The position numbers and the translations under genes are program-made. Under the pieces are notes generated by a model. That model was given only the letters and a program-made list of their open reading frames with translations, had not been told where the DNA came from and made no database searches. Of a DNA stretch of 64,000 nucleotides, positions 25,296 to 34,254 are shown piece by piece. Source of the DNA: JARFQH01 sp041299015 (GTDB lineage Bacteria > Desulfobacterota > Desulfobacteria > Desulfobacterales > SG8-13); contig JBFYWB010000109.1 of assembly GCA_041299015.1 (NCBI GenBank), positions 1-64,000 on the forward strand. The letters run 5' to 3'. How positions within the stretch are numbered: position 1 is the first letter of the stretch; each line of letters opens with the position of its first letter.

Positions 25296-26297
25296 TTGAT
25301 CCGAATCATCCTTGCTGCCGGCCTGGTTTTGATGTCAATAATTGGCTGTTTGGCGCAAAACGAGGCTGGAGAAGAATTACCGCCCGGGAAAAAAGAAATC
25401 CCTGTGATTACGTTCAAGAACCTCTCTCCGCCCTTTAAGGACTATGACTACTTTAAAGGCGGCGAGAACTATCCTTTCCAATTCGAAGCGACTTCATTCA
25501 GCCTGATCAATGCCTGGTGGCTGGCCGAGGTATCCACCCTGGTGTATGCGGATGAAGAGTTCGTCAGGTCCCGATTGGCAAGGGCGGGCCTTGCGGAAGT
25601 GAAATTTTTCGATAAAGTGAGCACCCAATGCGTTGTGGCCAGCAATGGCAAATTCGCCATCGTCGCTTTCAGGGGCAGTGAAATTTGGAAAAAAAGAGAA
25701 AAGATAGATCTGAATCAAATGGTTGCGGATTTAAAGGCGGACGTGGACATCCGGCTGACGGATTGGCAGCCGGGGGGCAAAGTGCATCGGGGGTTTTGGG
25801 AAGCACTCACCGAAGTTTGGCCTGACCTTCTGCCCTATATCCGCGCGCTCGATGACAAGGGGTGCAAGATCTGGATTACCGGCCACAGTCTGGGCGGCGC
25901 CCTCGCGACGCTCTGTGGCGGACTGTACGGCAACATTCAGGGCGTCTATACCTTCGGGTCCCCGTGGGTTGGAAATGAGGAATTCAAGCAACACGTAACC
26001 GTAAAGGTCTACCGAATCGTCAACAGTGAAGACATCGTATCACGGATTCTCTCTTTCGGTGTATTTGTCCACATCGGCGAGCTGAAGTTTATCGACGGCG
26101 ACGGAATTATTCGTGACACCTTTAGTGAAAATGAGCGCCCGGTCAATCAACCCCGTGATGAGACCTATGGCCAGGTAAGCTCCGGTCAGCCGGAAAAAAA
26201 TTCTTTTAAAGGATTTATTCCGGCCCCGTTCAGAGATCACGTGCCGTTGCTCTACGCCGTTCATCTTTGGAACAATCTCATCGAAAGCCGGCAATAA
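25296..26297 (+). CDS. Class 3 lipase-like lipoprotein
   Basis: A 333-residue alpha/beta-hydrolase of the class 3 lipase group. The N-terminus has a lipoprotein signal (IILAAGLVLMSIIGC, lipobox IIGC, Cys at 18). The nucleophile elbow ITGHSLGGALATLCGG is intact, and YTFGSPWVGNEEF and YRIVNSEDIV follow, where the acid residue sits; a His for the triad is likely in RDHVPLLYAVH near the C-terminus. The start is a TTG at 25296, with AAAGAAAGG about 13 bases before it; no earlier candidate is better. It presumably acts on lipids at the cell envelope. Confidence 0.83.
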   Translation: MIRIILAAGLVLMSIIGCLAQNEAGEELPPGKKEIPVITFKNLSPPFKDYDYFKGGENYPFQFEATSFSLINAWWLAEVSTLVYADEEFVRSRLARAGLAEVKFFDKVSTQCVVASNGKFAIVAFRGSEIWKKREKIDLNQMVADLKADVDIRLTDWQPGGKVHRGFWEALTEVWPDLLPYIRALDDKGCKIWITGHSLGGALATLCGGLYGNIQGVYTFGSPWVGNEEFKQHVTVKVYRIVNSEDIVSRILSFGVFVHIGELKFIDGDGIIRDTFSENERPVNQPRDETYGQVSSGQPEKNSFKGFIPAPFRDHVPLLYAVHLWNNLIESRQ

Positions 26298-26472
26298 GGT
26301 GATCGACACTGAAAGGCATCTTCGCTGCAGCCTTGCCCCAAGGATTCATGGCCGATTGTCATGACGATTGACAAGCGGTCTGGAAATGGTTTAGACGGGG
26401 CCGATCCGGATAGGATTCTGCCGGAAACGAACTGCCGACCCATTAAAATAAGAAATGAAAGGAGTGAACGAA

Positions 26473-27384
26473 ATGAAACGAAACGGCTCACCCGTGGCCA
26501 CCGTACTGTTGGTGGCGACCACGCTGATCTCCATTTATCTGCTGTTCGTTCTGGTCTTTCGCAGCCCCGGCGTTCAGGTGACGAGTTCCGATCCGGCCGC
26601 GACCAGTAGTCCGGTGAGTAAAAAAGTCGGTGGCCCTGAGACCGAAGCGCATCCGGCTGCAGTCGGCGCAGCAGGAGAAAAACATGTCCGCAAGCCGAAT
26701 CCCGATGAGGCGCTGCAGCTGCTTAAATCCGGTAACGAACGGTTTTACTCCGGCAAAGCGGCCTATCCCAATGCCGACGCGGCCCGGTTGGCCCTGGCCG
26801 GCAGGGAAAATCAGGGCAACTATGCCTATGCGACGGTGATCTCGTGTTCGGACTCGCGTGTCCCGGTCGAGTTTATCTTCGATGCGGGTGTTATGGACAT
26901 TTTCGTCATACGGGTTGCAGGCAACGTGTGCGATACGGATGAAATCGGATCCATCGAATACGGGCTGGCCCATGTCAACACTCCGGTGCTGGTCGTGCTG
27001 GGACACACCCAATGCGGCGCCGTCACGGCGGTGACGCACATGCTGCATGGCGATGGGCATGCGCTCGAACGCAATATTCCGCCCCTGGTAGACAACATTA
27101 TACCGGCGGTGAAGCGGGCGCTCGATCAGAACAAGGATGTGCACGGCGATGCGATCATCCCGTATGCGATCGAAGAGAATGTGTGGCAGGGTGTCGAAGA
27201 CCTTTTCATGAAAAGTCCGGCGGTGCGCACCATTGTAAAGGAAGGCAAAGCCAAAGTTGTCGGTGCCATTTATGATGTCGCTACCGGAAAGATCGATTGG
27301 CTTGGAGCGGAAAAGGTCGACGAGATCATGAAACGGGTGGAAGCGTCACCGGATAAGGAAACAAAGGCATTTGCAGCCAAGTGA
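26473..27384 (+). CDS. Membrane-anchored beta-type carbonic anhydrase
   Basis: A beta-class carbonic anhydrase, interconverting CO2 and bicarbonate, with the zinc motifs VISCSDSRVPVEFIF and LGHTQCGAV. The first 30 residues carry a hydrophobic anchor (VLLVATTLISIYLLFVLVF), followed by a Ser/Pro/Ala linker of about 55 residues, so the enzyme probably sits in the periplasm, tethered to the inner membrane. I start at the ATG at 26473, which has AAAGGAG nine bases upstream; an ATG 18 bases earlier is less well placed. 303 residues. No bicarbonate transporter gene adjoins it. Confidence 0.9.
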   Translation: MKRNGSPVATVLLVATTLISIYLLFVLVFRSPGVQVTSSDPAATSSPVSKKVGGPETEAHPAAVGAAGEKHVRKPNPDEALQLLKSGNERFYSGKAAYPNADAARLALAGRENQGNYAYATVISCSDSRVPVEFIFDAGVMDIFVIRVAGNVCDTDEIGSIEYGLAHVNTPVLVVLGHTQCGAVTAVTHMLHGDGHALERNIPPLVDNIIPAVKRALDQNKDVHGDAIIPYAIEENVWQGVEDLFMKSPAVRTIVKEGKAKVVGAIYDVATGKIDWLGAEKVDEIMKRVEASPDKETKAFAAK

Positions 27385-27540
27385 TCTGCCGGTGCCTCCG
27401 GGGCTATGGCGCAACCACCAGGGTGCAAGAGGCGATCGGCGGGCGCCTCTGCAGTAGGTCGCATTGATAAGAATACATGCGGACACGATACAGACAGGTG
27501 AGTCTGCAGGCTGACCGCCGACCGGGTCCGTGAAGACCGA

Positions 27541-27927
27541 TTAGAGGAATTCTATTTTTTCACTCGCCGATTTCACGACAAAAATGCGCTCGTTGTTACT
27601 TTTCGCTTCGGCGGGGGTGATATAAAAACCCTGGCGGTCAGGCGAGTAGCCTGTTGTGTAACCGACGATCAGTTCGCCGTCAGAAAATTTTACCCTTATC
27701 TTGCGTCCGCAGCCGCTGATTTGGTCTGCATAAGATTCAACATGATCTTTGTTTCCGGTAAAATCTTTGACAAAAAAAATGGCCTTCAATTGGTCGACAT
27801 CGACGGTCAGAATGTCTCCGTTCTCGGTTTCCAGGTGGAACTGGTTTTTATTGGGTAGAAAATCGCTGGTGTTTCCTTTAAGAATCGAACCGTTTCTAAA
27901 TCGGGCCACCACCTTGTTTTTTCCCAT
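27541..27927 (-). CDS. DUF6982-like small protein
   Basis: A 128-residue, strand-rich protein with two related halves: VVARFRNGSILKGNTSDFLP leading to LKAIFFVKDFTGN, and KIRVKFSDGELIVGYTTGYS leading to FYITPAEAKSNNERIFVV. Proteins of this form (DUF6982, as I recall the name) are common in Desulfobacterota and often sit near or are fused to PilZ domains; function unknown. I start at the ATG at 27925-27927, with GGGGGATGCG just before; a longer frame to 28008 has no ribosome binding site. Confidence 0.72.
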   Translation of the reverse strand: MGKNKVVARFRNGSILKGNTSDFLPNKNQFHLETENGDILTVDVDQLKAIFFVKDFTGNKDHVESYADQISGCGRKIRVKFSDGELIVGYTTGYSPDRQGFYITPAEAKSNNERIFVVKSASEKIEFL

Positions 27928-28399
27928 CGCATCCCCCTTTTTTTGTGCCAGCCGTCCCTGATGTATCACCCTTGATAAATGGTCTTTTTCCGCATTTTTG
28001 GTGTCCACACGCTGTAGGCGTTTTAAAAAGCGTGTCCAGGTCCGCGGTATCGCTTGCGCGGCGCACGGGAGTGTGTCTCAACGCCATGTCGCTGACCTGT
28101 CACGTCTTTAGCATGATTTACTTGAATGCGCAGACATTAGACATTTCCGGGTCGGAAACCGGTCGGTGCTTTAACTGCAAGCACTGCATGAAAATTATCT
28201 TACCATAAAAGACAACAAATTAAAATCACTATACCTTTTATGAAATAAGGATGGCCTGAAAGGATAAAAACCGCCGTTACGATTTCGACCGGCATTTGTA
28301 TCCGCCCATCGACCGACGGCATCATTGAGGGAAAAACCAAAAAATGATAAGATTGGTGAGTAGAAAGGGCAGTCAGTTATTTGCAGGGAGGAATAAAAA
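27928..28399. other. Intergenic region between DUF6982-like and small membrane protein
   Basis: The left half holds the promoter region of the minus-strand gene. On the right, TTGAGG (28325-28330), a 17-base spacer and TAAGAT (28348-28353) form a reasonable promoter for the plus-strand small gene, followed by a GGGAGGA ribosome binding site at 28386-28392. No other gene is supported. Confidence 0.42.
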
Positions 28400-28567
28400 A
28401 TGGCCAAATACTTCGGTTACGCGGTGTGTATCCTTATCGCTTTATTCTTTCTCGAATGGTTTCAAATAATCGATATCCCCTTTGTGGACATTCCCGATTT
28501 CACAAGTGGCAAAAAGGTGCTTATCGAAAAATCGGGAGATTCTTTAAAGCCGCCAATGGGCGATTGA
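28400..28567 (+). CDS. Small membrane protein, 55 residues
   Basis: A 55-residue protein starting MAKYFGYAVCILIALFFLEW, with one membrane helix at about 5-26 and a short polar C-terminal part containing IDIPFVDIPDFTSGKKVLIE. A strong CAGGGAGGAATAAAAA leader puts GGGAGGA eight bases before the ATG. A promoter is placed at 28325-28353. The hydrophobic pattern, the ribosome binding site and a stop at a natural place (28565-28567) support translation. No family recognised; conserved small inner-membrane proteins of this size often modify larger membrane complexes, but that is only a guess. Confidence 0.68.
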   Translation: MAKYFGYAVCILIALFFLEWFQIIDIPFVDIPDFTSGKKVLIEKSGDSLKPPMGD

Positions 28568-28658
28568 AAATCAATAAAGAAATACGCCCGACCAAACGGT
28601 GTGGCGAGAAGGACCCTGTATGGTGCGCCCACGGCCATGAAGGGCCGATGGCCGCTGG

Positions 28659-29588
28659 TCAGGGCACGACGCTCGTGTAAAACCGGTCGCTCCTTCTGAT
28701 GATAATTTTTTTCTTCAAAAAATCGGTAATGATATCATCGTATTTTTTACGGTAAGCCCCTTCGAAATAAAGGTCGACGGTCTCCTTGAACCATATCGTC
28801 TGCATCAGGAAATCGAAAAATCGATCGGCTGAGACCGATTTTTTCATCAGCAAGGTGTAGACGGTGATCTTTTTCAATACGTCTAGCCCGATTTTTCTGC
28901 GGTCTTCCAGGTAACCTGACACTCGCTTTAGACTGCGTTTAAGGGCAGCGTCAAAATCCCCGAAAAACGGTCCGTGGCCCGGGCAGACCATTTTGACTTC
29001 CAGCCGGGACAGCCTTTCCAGAGATTTTTTTGTGGTGTAAGCCGCTGTGCTGCCTTCCACCCGGACCGTGTGGACCGCCAGATCATGTGCCCACAGGGTG
29101 TCGGAGGATATCAGGAGACTGTTCTCGCGGTGGTAGAGAACGATGCCGTCGGCGGCATGCCCCGGCGTGTGGAAGACTTCGAAGCGATGGGGGCCGACGA
29201 GGATGACGTCACCGTCTGCAAGTGCGCCGGTGGGCTTGAAGAAATCAGCCTGCTGGCTGTAGTAGCGCCACCACGTCGACCAGTCGTCGCGGGTGTCGAT
29301 GAATATTTTGCCGATTTCATGGAGAATGATGTCGCAATCCGAAAGCTTCTGGATCAGGTGGTTACCGCCGATGTGGTCGCAGTGGCAGTGGGTCGTGAAA
29401 ATGGTGTGCACTGAGGTGATATCGATACCGAGACGGATAAAAATACCACGTGTCTCTTCGAAGCAGGCCTTGTAACCGGTGTCGATCAAAACCGGTGGAC
29501 GGCCGCGATAGACAAAATGGTTGGCGTTCAGATACCCCCGCTCGATAAAAAACAGATCCTCCAGGATCTCTGTGACTTTTACATCCAT
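28659..29588 (-). CDS. MBL-fold metallo-hydrolase
   Basis: A 309-residue metallo-beta-lactamase-fold hydrolase with the zinc motifs THCHCDHIGG, HTPGHAADGIVLYH, SSDTLWAHDL and CPGHGPFFGD. The C-terminal 90 residues (RKIGLDVLKKITVYTLLM onward) look like a winged-helix-type tail seen in several small-thioester or lactonase MBL proteins. Substrate unknown. No strong ribosome binding site precedes the ATG. It is the last of five minus-strand genes with an EamA transporter, a UbiG-like methyltransferase, a hotdog thioesterase and a hypothetical protein, and may be cotranscribed with them. Confidence 0.85.
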   Translation of the reverse strand: MDVKVTEILEDLFFIERGYLNANHFVYRGRPPVLIDTGYKACFEETRGIFIRLGIDITSVHTIFTTHCHCDHIGGNHLIQKLSDCDIILHEIGKIFIDTRDDWSTWWRYYSQQADFFKPTGALADGDVILVGPHRFEVFHTPGHAADGIVLYHRENSLLISSDTLWAHDLAVHTVRVEGSTAAYTTKKSLERLSRLEVKMVCPGHGPFFGDFDAALKRSLKRVSGYLEDRRKIGLDVLKKITVYTLLMKKSVSADRFFDFLMQTIWFKETVDLYFEGAYRKKYDDIITDFLKKKIIIRRSDRFYTSVVP

Positions 29589-29763
29589 TTTGAAAAATAT
29601 ATGGCCGGGTCGATTTCGACCTCAACATTTCGGTTCTGCCGGCTTTCAGCGTACTTCTGTTTCCGACAACATGTGTCACAACGGGCCGCCGGCGGTTGCT
29701 ACGGTCTCATGCAGCGCAGAACTCGTCGCCAAGCGGGCCGATTCCCAGCGGTCTGAGGACGGC

Positions 29764-30105
29764 TCAAAACGGCATGGTGTCCTCGACGATAAAAGCGGAG
29801 CTGCGCACGGCGATGCTCCCTTTTTTAACCCAGATCCGCACCATCAGCACGGCCTCGCCGTCCGGACTGACGACGTTGGGCAACTCTTCGATGTAAGAGA
29901 TGTTTTTTTTCATGAATTCGCAATAGCTCGTGTTGGAGCTGCAAGGGTCTATAACCAGGATCACCCGGTGATCGTCGTACGGGTGCTTTTGCGGCGATCC
30001 GGTGAAGGCCACGTGTGTTTTTCTCAATTCCTTCGGATTTTTCGGACGCTTGTAGGCCTGGATTTCAAATTTATCGGCGGCCTTCAGGAAAGTTGAAACG
30101 ACCAT
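29764..30105 (-). CDS. Conserved hypothetical protein, 113 residues
   Basis: A soluble, strand-rich 113-residue protein: STFLKAADKFEIQAYKRP, THVAFTGSPQKHPYDDHRVI, then NTSYCEFMKKNISYIEELPN and AVLMVRIWVKKGSIAVRSSA. The order and conservation-looking motifs suggest a real protein. I half-recall short relatives in this phylum labelled inorganic pyrophosphatase, but no pyrophosphatase acidic cluster is seen, so I leave the function open. GAGGAGGCATTGCC precedes the ATG. It lies 62 bases after the hotdog gene and 175 bases before the MBL gene. Confidence 0.65.
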   Translation of the reverse strand: MVVSTFLKAADKFEIQAYKRPKNPKELRKTHVAFTGSPQKHPYDDHRVILVIDPCSSNTSYCEFMKKNISYIEELPNVVSPDGEAVLMVRIWVKKGSIAVRSSAFIVEDTMPF

Positions 30106-30167
30106 GGCAATGCCTCCTCGATGATCGGGTTAAAAAAACGCAGCGGTCCCTTGCGGACGTGCGCCGA

Positions 30168-30665
30168 TCAGCCTTGGCTTTCCGGGAGCAGGTCCCGCAG
30201 GGCCTGATCGTCGACAATGCCGAGTTTTCGCGCCACTTTCGGTTTGAGAAGGGCGAAAGTGCCACGCGCTTCGGCACACACGTCGCCTTCCGGTCCGTAG
30301 AGCAGCCCTTCCATTACGGCTTCGCGCTCGTTTATTATTTCGACGACCCTGCCGACGGCTCTGAGCGGCTGACCGATGAAAACCGGTTTCCTGAATTCGA
30401 CCTTCATGGACTTGGTCAAAATGATCGTTTTAAGCAGGTGGATGGCGGCCCAACTCATGATTTCATCCAGGATGGTCGATGTCACGCCGCCATGCACCAG
30501 CGTATTCCAGCCACGCAGGTGATCGGGCACGGTCAGCCAGGAGACCACCGAATCCTGATTGGCGAAAAACCGCATCTTCAGACCCGCCGGATTGGCCGGG
30601 CCACACGCAAAACACATGTGATTGTCCTGGATGGGCAACGGGCTGAAGTCTGATGGCGGTTTCAT
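30168..30665 (-). CDS. Hotdog-fold thioesterase (PaaI-like)
   Basis: A 165-residue single-hotdog protein. The opening CFACGPANPAGLKMRFFAN and the active-site helix TLVHGGVTSTILDEIMSWAA fit PaaI/YbgC-type acyl-CoA thioesterases, which hydrolyse acyl- or aryl-CoA. The catalytic Asp/Glu of the helix is present (DE in TILDEIM). The start overlaps the end of ubiG by four bases, so the two are coupled. Substrate unknown; linkage to a methyltransferase gene suggests a small-molecule pathway. Confidence 0.82.
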   Translation of the reverse strand: MKPPSDFSPLPIQDNHMCFACGPANPAGLKMRFFANQDSVVSWLTVPDHLRGWNTLVHGGVTSTILDEIMSWAAIHLLKTIILTKSMKVEFRKPVFIGQPLRAVGRVVEIINEREAVMEGLLYGPEGDVCAEARGTFALLKPKVARKLGIVDDQALRDLLPESQG

Positions 30666-31453
30666 AGCCGGCGATGTCCCGTATGCACGGTCAAATGGCG
30701 TCTGTCACTGCGGTGCGTGTCGTTTCCTTGCGGTTTCGTGAACTGCATCAGATAATTCACGGCTGGACTGCCCCCCAGACCCATTCTCTTGAAAACCGGA
30801 TTGTAGGTGAGACCGGTCAGGTCTCGATGAACCAGTCCCGCATTTTCAGCCCAGCGATCGATTTCGGCCGGTTTGACAAATCGGCGGTGGGTATGGGTTC
30901 CTCTTTTGACGATACCCAAAATGTATTCCGCCGCAATGATGGCCAGCATAAATGATCTCAATGTCCGGTTGAGGGTGCCGAAGAATACGGCTCCGCCGGG
31001 CTTCACCAGATGTCCGCAGGCCCTGACGATCGAAGTCGGATCGGGGACGTGCTCCAGCAATTCCATACAGGTGGCCACGTCGTAGGCGCCGGGCGATAAT
31101 TCCGCCAGCTCTTCGGCGGTCGTGCGCTGATAGACGATCTTTAAGCCCGCCGCAGCGGCATGCGCTCTGGCTACCGCAAGGGGAGCTTCAGCGGCATCGA
31201 TGCCGGTGACCTTGGCACCGCGCCGGGCCATTGCCTCTGCAAGAATACCGCCGCCGCAGCCCACGTCGACTACTCGCGTGCCGGCTAGCGGGGCGCGCTC
31301 GGCGATGTAGGCCAGCCGCAGCGGGTTGATGTCGTGCAGCCCTTTGAATTCTCCCTTTTTGTCCCACCAGGAAGCGGTCTGCTCCTCGAATTTGCGAATT
31401 TCCTGGCCGTCTATGTTGGGCGTTATGGCCATTGATGGTTTATCGCGGGACAC
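30662..31453 (-). CDS. UbiG-like O-methyltransferase
   Basis: A 263-residue SAM-dependent methyltransferase with the UbiG pattern: KFEEQTASWWDKKGEFKGLH near the start, the SAM loop VVDVGCGGGILAEAMARRG, TCMELLEHVPDP, and GTLNRTLRSFMLAIIAAEYI near the lipid-binding region. UbiG acts twice in ubiquinone synthesis. The last 30 or so residues (GNDTHRSDRRHLTVHTGHRR) are not UbiG-like. The start is either the GTG at 31453, with GGAAAGAG before it, or the ATG at 31432; both fit. Ubiquinone would be unusual for a strict anaerobe, so the real substrate may differ. Confidence 0.8.
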   Translation of the reverse strand: MSRDKPSMAITPNIDGQEIRKFEEQTASWWDKKGEFKGLHDINPLRLAYIAERAPLAGTRVVDVGCGGGILAEAMARRGAKVTGIDAAEAPLAVARAHAAAAGLKIVYQRTTAEELAELSPGAYDVATCMELLEHVPDPTSIVRACGHLVKPGGAVFFGTLNRTLRSFMLAIIAAEYILGIVKRGTHTHRRFVKPAEIDRWAENAGLVHRDLTGLTYNPVFKRMGLGGSPAVNYLMQFTKPQGNDTHRSDRRHLTVHTGHRRL

Positions 31454-32417
31454 TCTTTCCGGACGGTCCGACAGGCATGACTCTCGGAAGTGTCGCTCGC
31501 GAAAGTCTCACGAGTCCCCAGAGCTGTGAAAGGAGCATGCCGGTCAGCATCAGGCCGCATCCGAGAAATCCTCGGGCTGTCAAACGCTCTCCCAGAACGA
31601 TCCAACCGCCGATGGCGGCAAAGACGGCTTCCAGGCTCAACAGAATCGACGCATGGGCCGGATGGGCGTTGCGCTGCGCCACCACCTGCAACGTATACGC
31701 CACCCCAACCGACAGGACGCCGCCGTAAAGGATCGGCACAGCCGCCCGGACGACACCGTGAAGAGTGGTGGTTTCGAACAGGGCCGCTGCCAGTAAACTG
31801 AAAAAAGAACAGGCTGCGAACTGGGTGGAGGCCAGTTTCAACGAATCCATACGGGGCGACAACCAGCCGATGAGCAGCACGTGCCCGGCCCAGAAGAACG
31901 CCCCGATCAGTTCGAGAAGATCGCCGAAGGCAATGGTGAAGCGATCGGTGATGCTCAGCAGATAGAGACCAACTGCCGCCATTAGAACGCCGATCCACGT
32001 TCCGGCATTCGGCTGTTGCCGGAAAAAAAGGCCGATGATCGGCACGATGACGACATACAGCCCGGTAATGAACCCGGCGTTTCCGGCAGTGGTATACACG
32101 AGGCCCACTTGCTGCAAAGAAGCGCCGGCGAACAGAATTGTACCGGCCAAGCCGCCGCCCCACACGATCGCTAACGGTCTGCTGTCTCCGCCAAGACCGG
32201 CCGGCTGTGCGGGCTTTCGGCCCTGTTTCAGAATAAAGGGCACCAGAACCAGGCTGCCGAGGGCAAAGCGGATGGCGTTGAAGGCAAACGGCCCCACAAA
32301 GTCCATGCCCACGCGCTGCGCAACAAAGGCAAATCCCCAGATCGTCGCGGTGAGCAGCAGCAGAGCGTCGGATTTGAGTGTCGGTGACCTCATTAAAATT
32401 GAGTTCAACTTCTGCAT
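31440..32417 (-). CDS. EamA/DMT-family transporter
   Basis: A 325-residue membrane protein with about ten helices and two EamA repeats (roughly 15-150 and 165-300), as in RhaT/YdcZ-type drug/metabolite exporters. Recognisable patterns are ATIWGFAFVAQRVG at the first helix and GWIVLGERLTARGFLGCGLM near the second repeat. The substrate cannot be predicted. It overlaps the start of the UbiG-like gene by 14 bases (or leaves a seven-base gap if that gene starts at 31432). Ribosome binding is weak at the ATG, so the start could be a few codons further in. Confidence 0.86.
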   Translation of the reverse strand: MQKLNSILMRSPTLKSDALLLLTATIWGFAFVAQRVGMDFVGPFAFNAIRFALGSLVLVPFILKQGRKPAQPAGLGGDSRPLAIVWGGGLAGTILFAGASLQQVGLVYTTAGNAGFITGLYVVIVPIIGLFFRQQPNAGTWIGVLMAAVGLYLLSITDRFTIAFGDLLELIGAFFWAGHVLLIGWLSPRMDSLKLASTQFAACSFFSLLAAALFETTTLHGVVRAAVPILYGGVLSVGVAYTLQVVAQRNAHPAHASILLSLEAVFAAIGGWIVLGERLTARGFLGCGLMLTGMLLSQLWGLVRLSRATLPRVMPVGPSGKSVPR

Positions 32418-32632
32418 TTCTAAACCGGTTACCCGGGCTCCGGCGCGTCATTTTCATGCACCCTGGTGGTTTAGGGCCATAACGGTTTAGAGACCGATAC
32501 CATAGCGTTCCGCTCGCGGTCCGTCAAGTTGAAGATGGCAAGGGAAACGGCGGACGGCAAAAGGGACATGGCAAATCATAACGGCGCACGGCTAATGGCT
32601 AACGGCAATAGGACTCAACCGGCAAACTTTCT
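32418..32632. repeat. Short degenerate ACGGC repeats between hutH and the EamA gene
   Basis: In 32535-32610 the pentamer ACGGC occurs five times (32547, 32554, 32581, 32588, 32602), twice as pairs seven bases apart, embedded in similar GGCAA/GGGA stretches. It looks like a decayed short-period repeat. No ORF with a plausible start is present, and no hairpin terminator is clear. Confidence 0.35.
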
Positions 32633-34162
32633 TCAGGCCAGCTTGCCGACGGCCGCCTCGACCGCACCCAGCAGTTCGCCGCTCTTCATCAGGTTGCGCA
32701 TGCGGACGATATCTTCGGCCAGGATGCGATCGGTCTCCAAGTGGTCGATCATTCGCCGAATCACATCATATGCGGCCCGGTTACCGCGGCCGGGTTTCAG
32801 ATTGGTGAACAGATCGAGCGCCTGAGCGGCGCACAGCAGTTCGATGGCCACCACATCACGGGCATTGTCGACAATGGTGCGGCTTTTCCTGGCGGCGATG
32901 GTGCCCATCGAGACGTGATCCTCCTTGTTGGCGGATGTGGGGATGGAGTCGACGCTGGCCGGATGGGCAAGGACCTTGTTTTCCGAAACCAGGGCGGCGG
33001 CGGTGTACTGGGCGATCATGAAACCTGAGTTCAGGCCGTTATCCTTGACCAGAAATGCGGGCAGCCCGCTCAGATGAGGATTGACCAACCGTTCGATGCG
33101 GCGCTCGGAAATGTTCGCCAACTCCGCGATGGCTATGCCGAGAAAATCGAGGGCGAGCCCCACCGGTTGGCCGTGAAAATTGCCGCCCAACAAAAAATCC
33201 TGTTGATCGGCAAAGATTAACGGGTTATTGGTGGATGAGTTCATTTCGGTTTCGATGATCTTGCGAACATAGGCCAGTGCGTCCTTGGTGGCGCCGTGAA
33301 CCTGCGGGGAGCACCGCAGGGTGTAGGCGTCCTGAATGCGGAAGCAGTCCTTGTGCGAGGTGATGATCTCGCTGTCCTGAACAATGCGCTCCATGTTGTC
33401 GGCGGCTGCGGCTTGGCCGGGGTGCGGCCGGACACGGTGAATGCGCGGATTGAACTCGGTGCGGCTGCCCATCAGCACCTCGAGGCTCATGGCGGCGGCG
33501 ATGTCGATCAGTCGGGACAATTGCAGAGCGTCGTAGACCGCCAGTCCACCGATAGCGGTCATCACTTGGGTGCCGTTGACCAGGGCCAGGCCCTCGGCCG
33601 CCTCGAGCCGGATCGGCTCCAGGCCGCATCTTTCAAGGGCTGCGGCGCCCGACATCCGCTCACCCCCGAAAAAGGCCTCGCCCTTGCCCAGCAGTACCAG
33701 GGCCAGGTGGGCCAGGGGCGCCAAATCTCCGCTGGCCCCTACCGACCCTTTTTCCGGTACCACCGGCCAGACGCCGCTGTTGAGCAGATCAAGCAGGCAG
33801 CGGACGGTCTCCAGGCGGATGCCCGAGTGGCCCCGGGCCAGGTCCTTGACGCGCAGGAGCATGACGGCCCGCACCGTCTCTTCGTCAAGGGGCGCCCCAA
33901 CGCCGGCGGCGTGGCTCATGAGGATGTTCTCCTGAAGGCGGCGGGTATCCTTCCCGGAAATGGCCACATCGCTCAGGGCTCCGAATCCGGTCGTGACACC
34001 GTAAATGGTCCGGCCCTCGGCAACCCAACGGTCGATCAACCGGCGGGCTTCACGGATGCGGGTTTGCGAATCGGTGCTCAAGTCGACCCGTCCGCGGTTG
34101 CGGGCCACCGTCACCAGCTCGTTCAGTGTCAAGTCCTCGCTTCCTATCTGGATCGTCTTCAT
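32633..34162 (-). CDS. hutH: HutH, histidine ammonia-lyase
   Basis: HutH removes ammonia from histidine to give urocanate. The 509-residue protein has the MIO-forming Ala-Ser-Gly at 143-145 in KGSVGASGDLAPLAHL, the start region YGVTTGFGALSDVAI, and KDALAYVRKIIETEMNSSTN before NPLIF. I take the ATG at 34160-34162, preceded by AGGTGCGAG; a longer frame adds a non-conserved 13-residue leader. It diverges from hutU with a 180-base spacer. Confidence 0.96.
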   Translation of the reverse strand: MKTIQIGSEDLTLNELVTVARNRGRVDLSTDSQTRIREARRLIDRWVAEGRTIYGVTTGFGALSDVAISGKDTRRLQENILMSHAAGVGAPLDEETVRAVMLLRVKDLARGHSGIRLETVRCLLDLLNSGVWPVVPEKGSVGASGDLAPLAHLALVLLGKGEAFFGGERMSGAAALERCGLEPIRLEAAEGLALVNGTQVMTAIGGLAVYDALQLSRLIDIAAAMSLEVLMGSRTEFNPRIHRVRPHPGQAAAADNMERIVQDSEIITSHKDCFRIQDAYTLRCSPQVHGATKDALAYVRKIIETEMNSSTNNPLIFADQQDFLLGGNFHGQPVGLALDFLGIAIAELANISERRIERLVNPHLSGLPAFLVKDNGLNSGFMIAQYTAAALVSENKVLAHPASVDSIPTSANKEDHVSMGTIAARKSRTIVDNARDVVAIELLCAAQALDLFTNLKPGRGNRAAYDVIRRMIDHLETDRILAEDIVRMRNLMKSGELLGAVEAAVGKLA

Positions 34163-34254
34163 CTCGCACCTATTTTCCTTACGACGTCTATCGGCAGCCA
34201 TGATTTTTCACGCATCACGCGCATTCGATAGTACAGTTGCCTTAAAAACACAAT

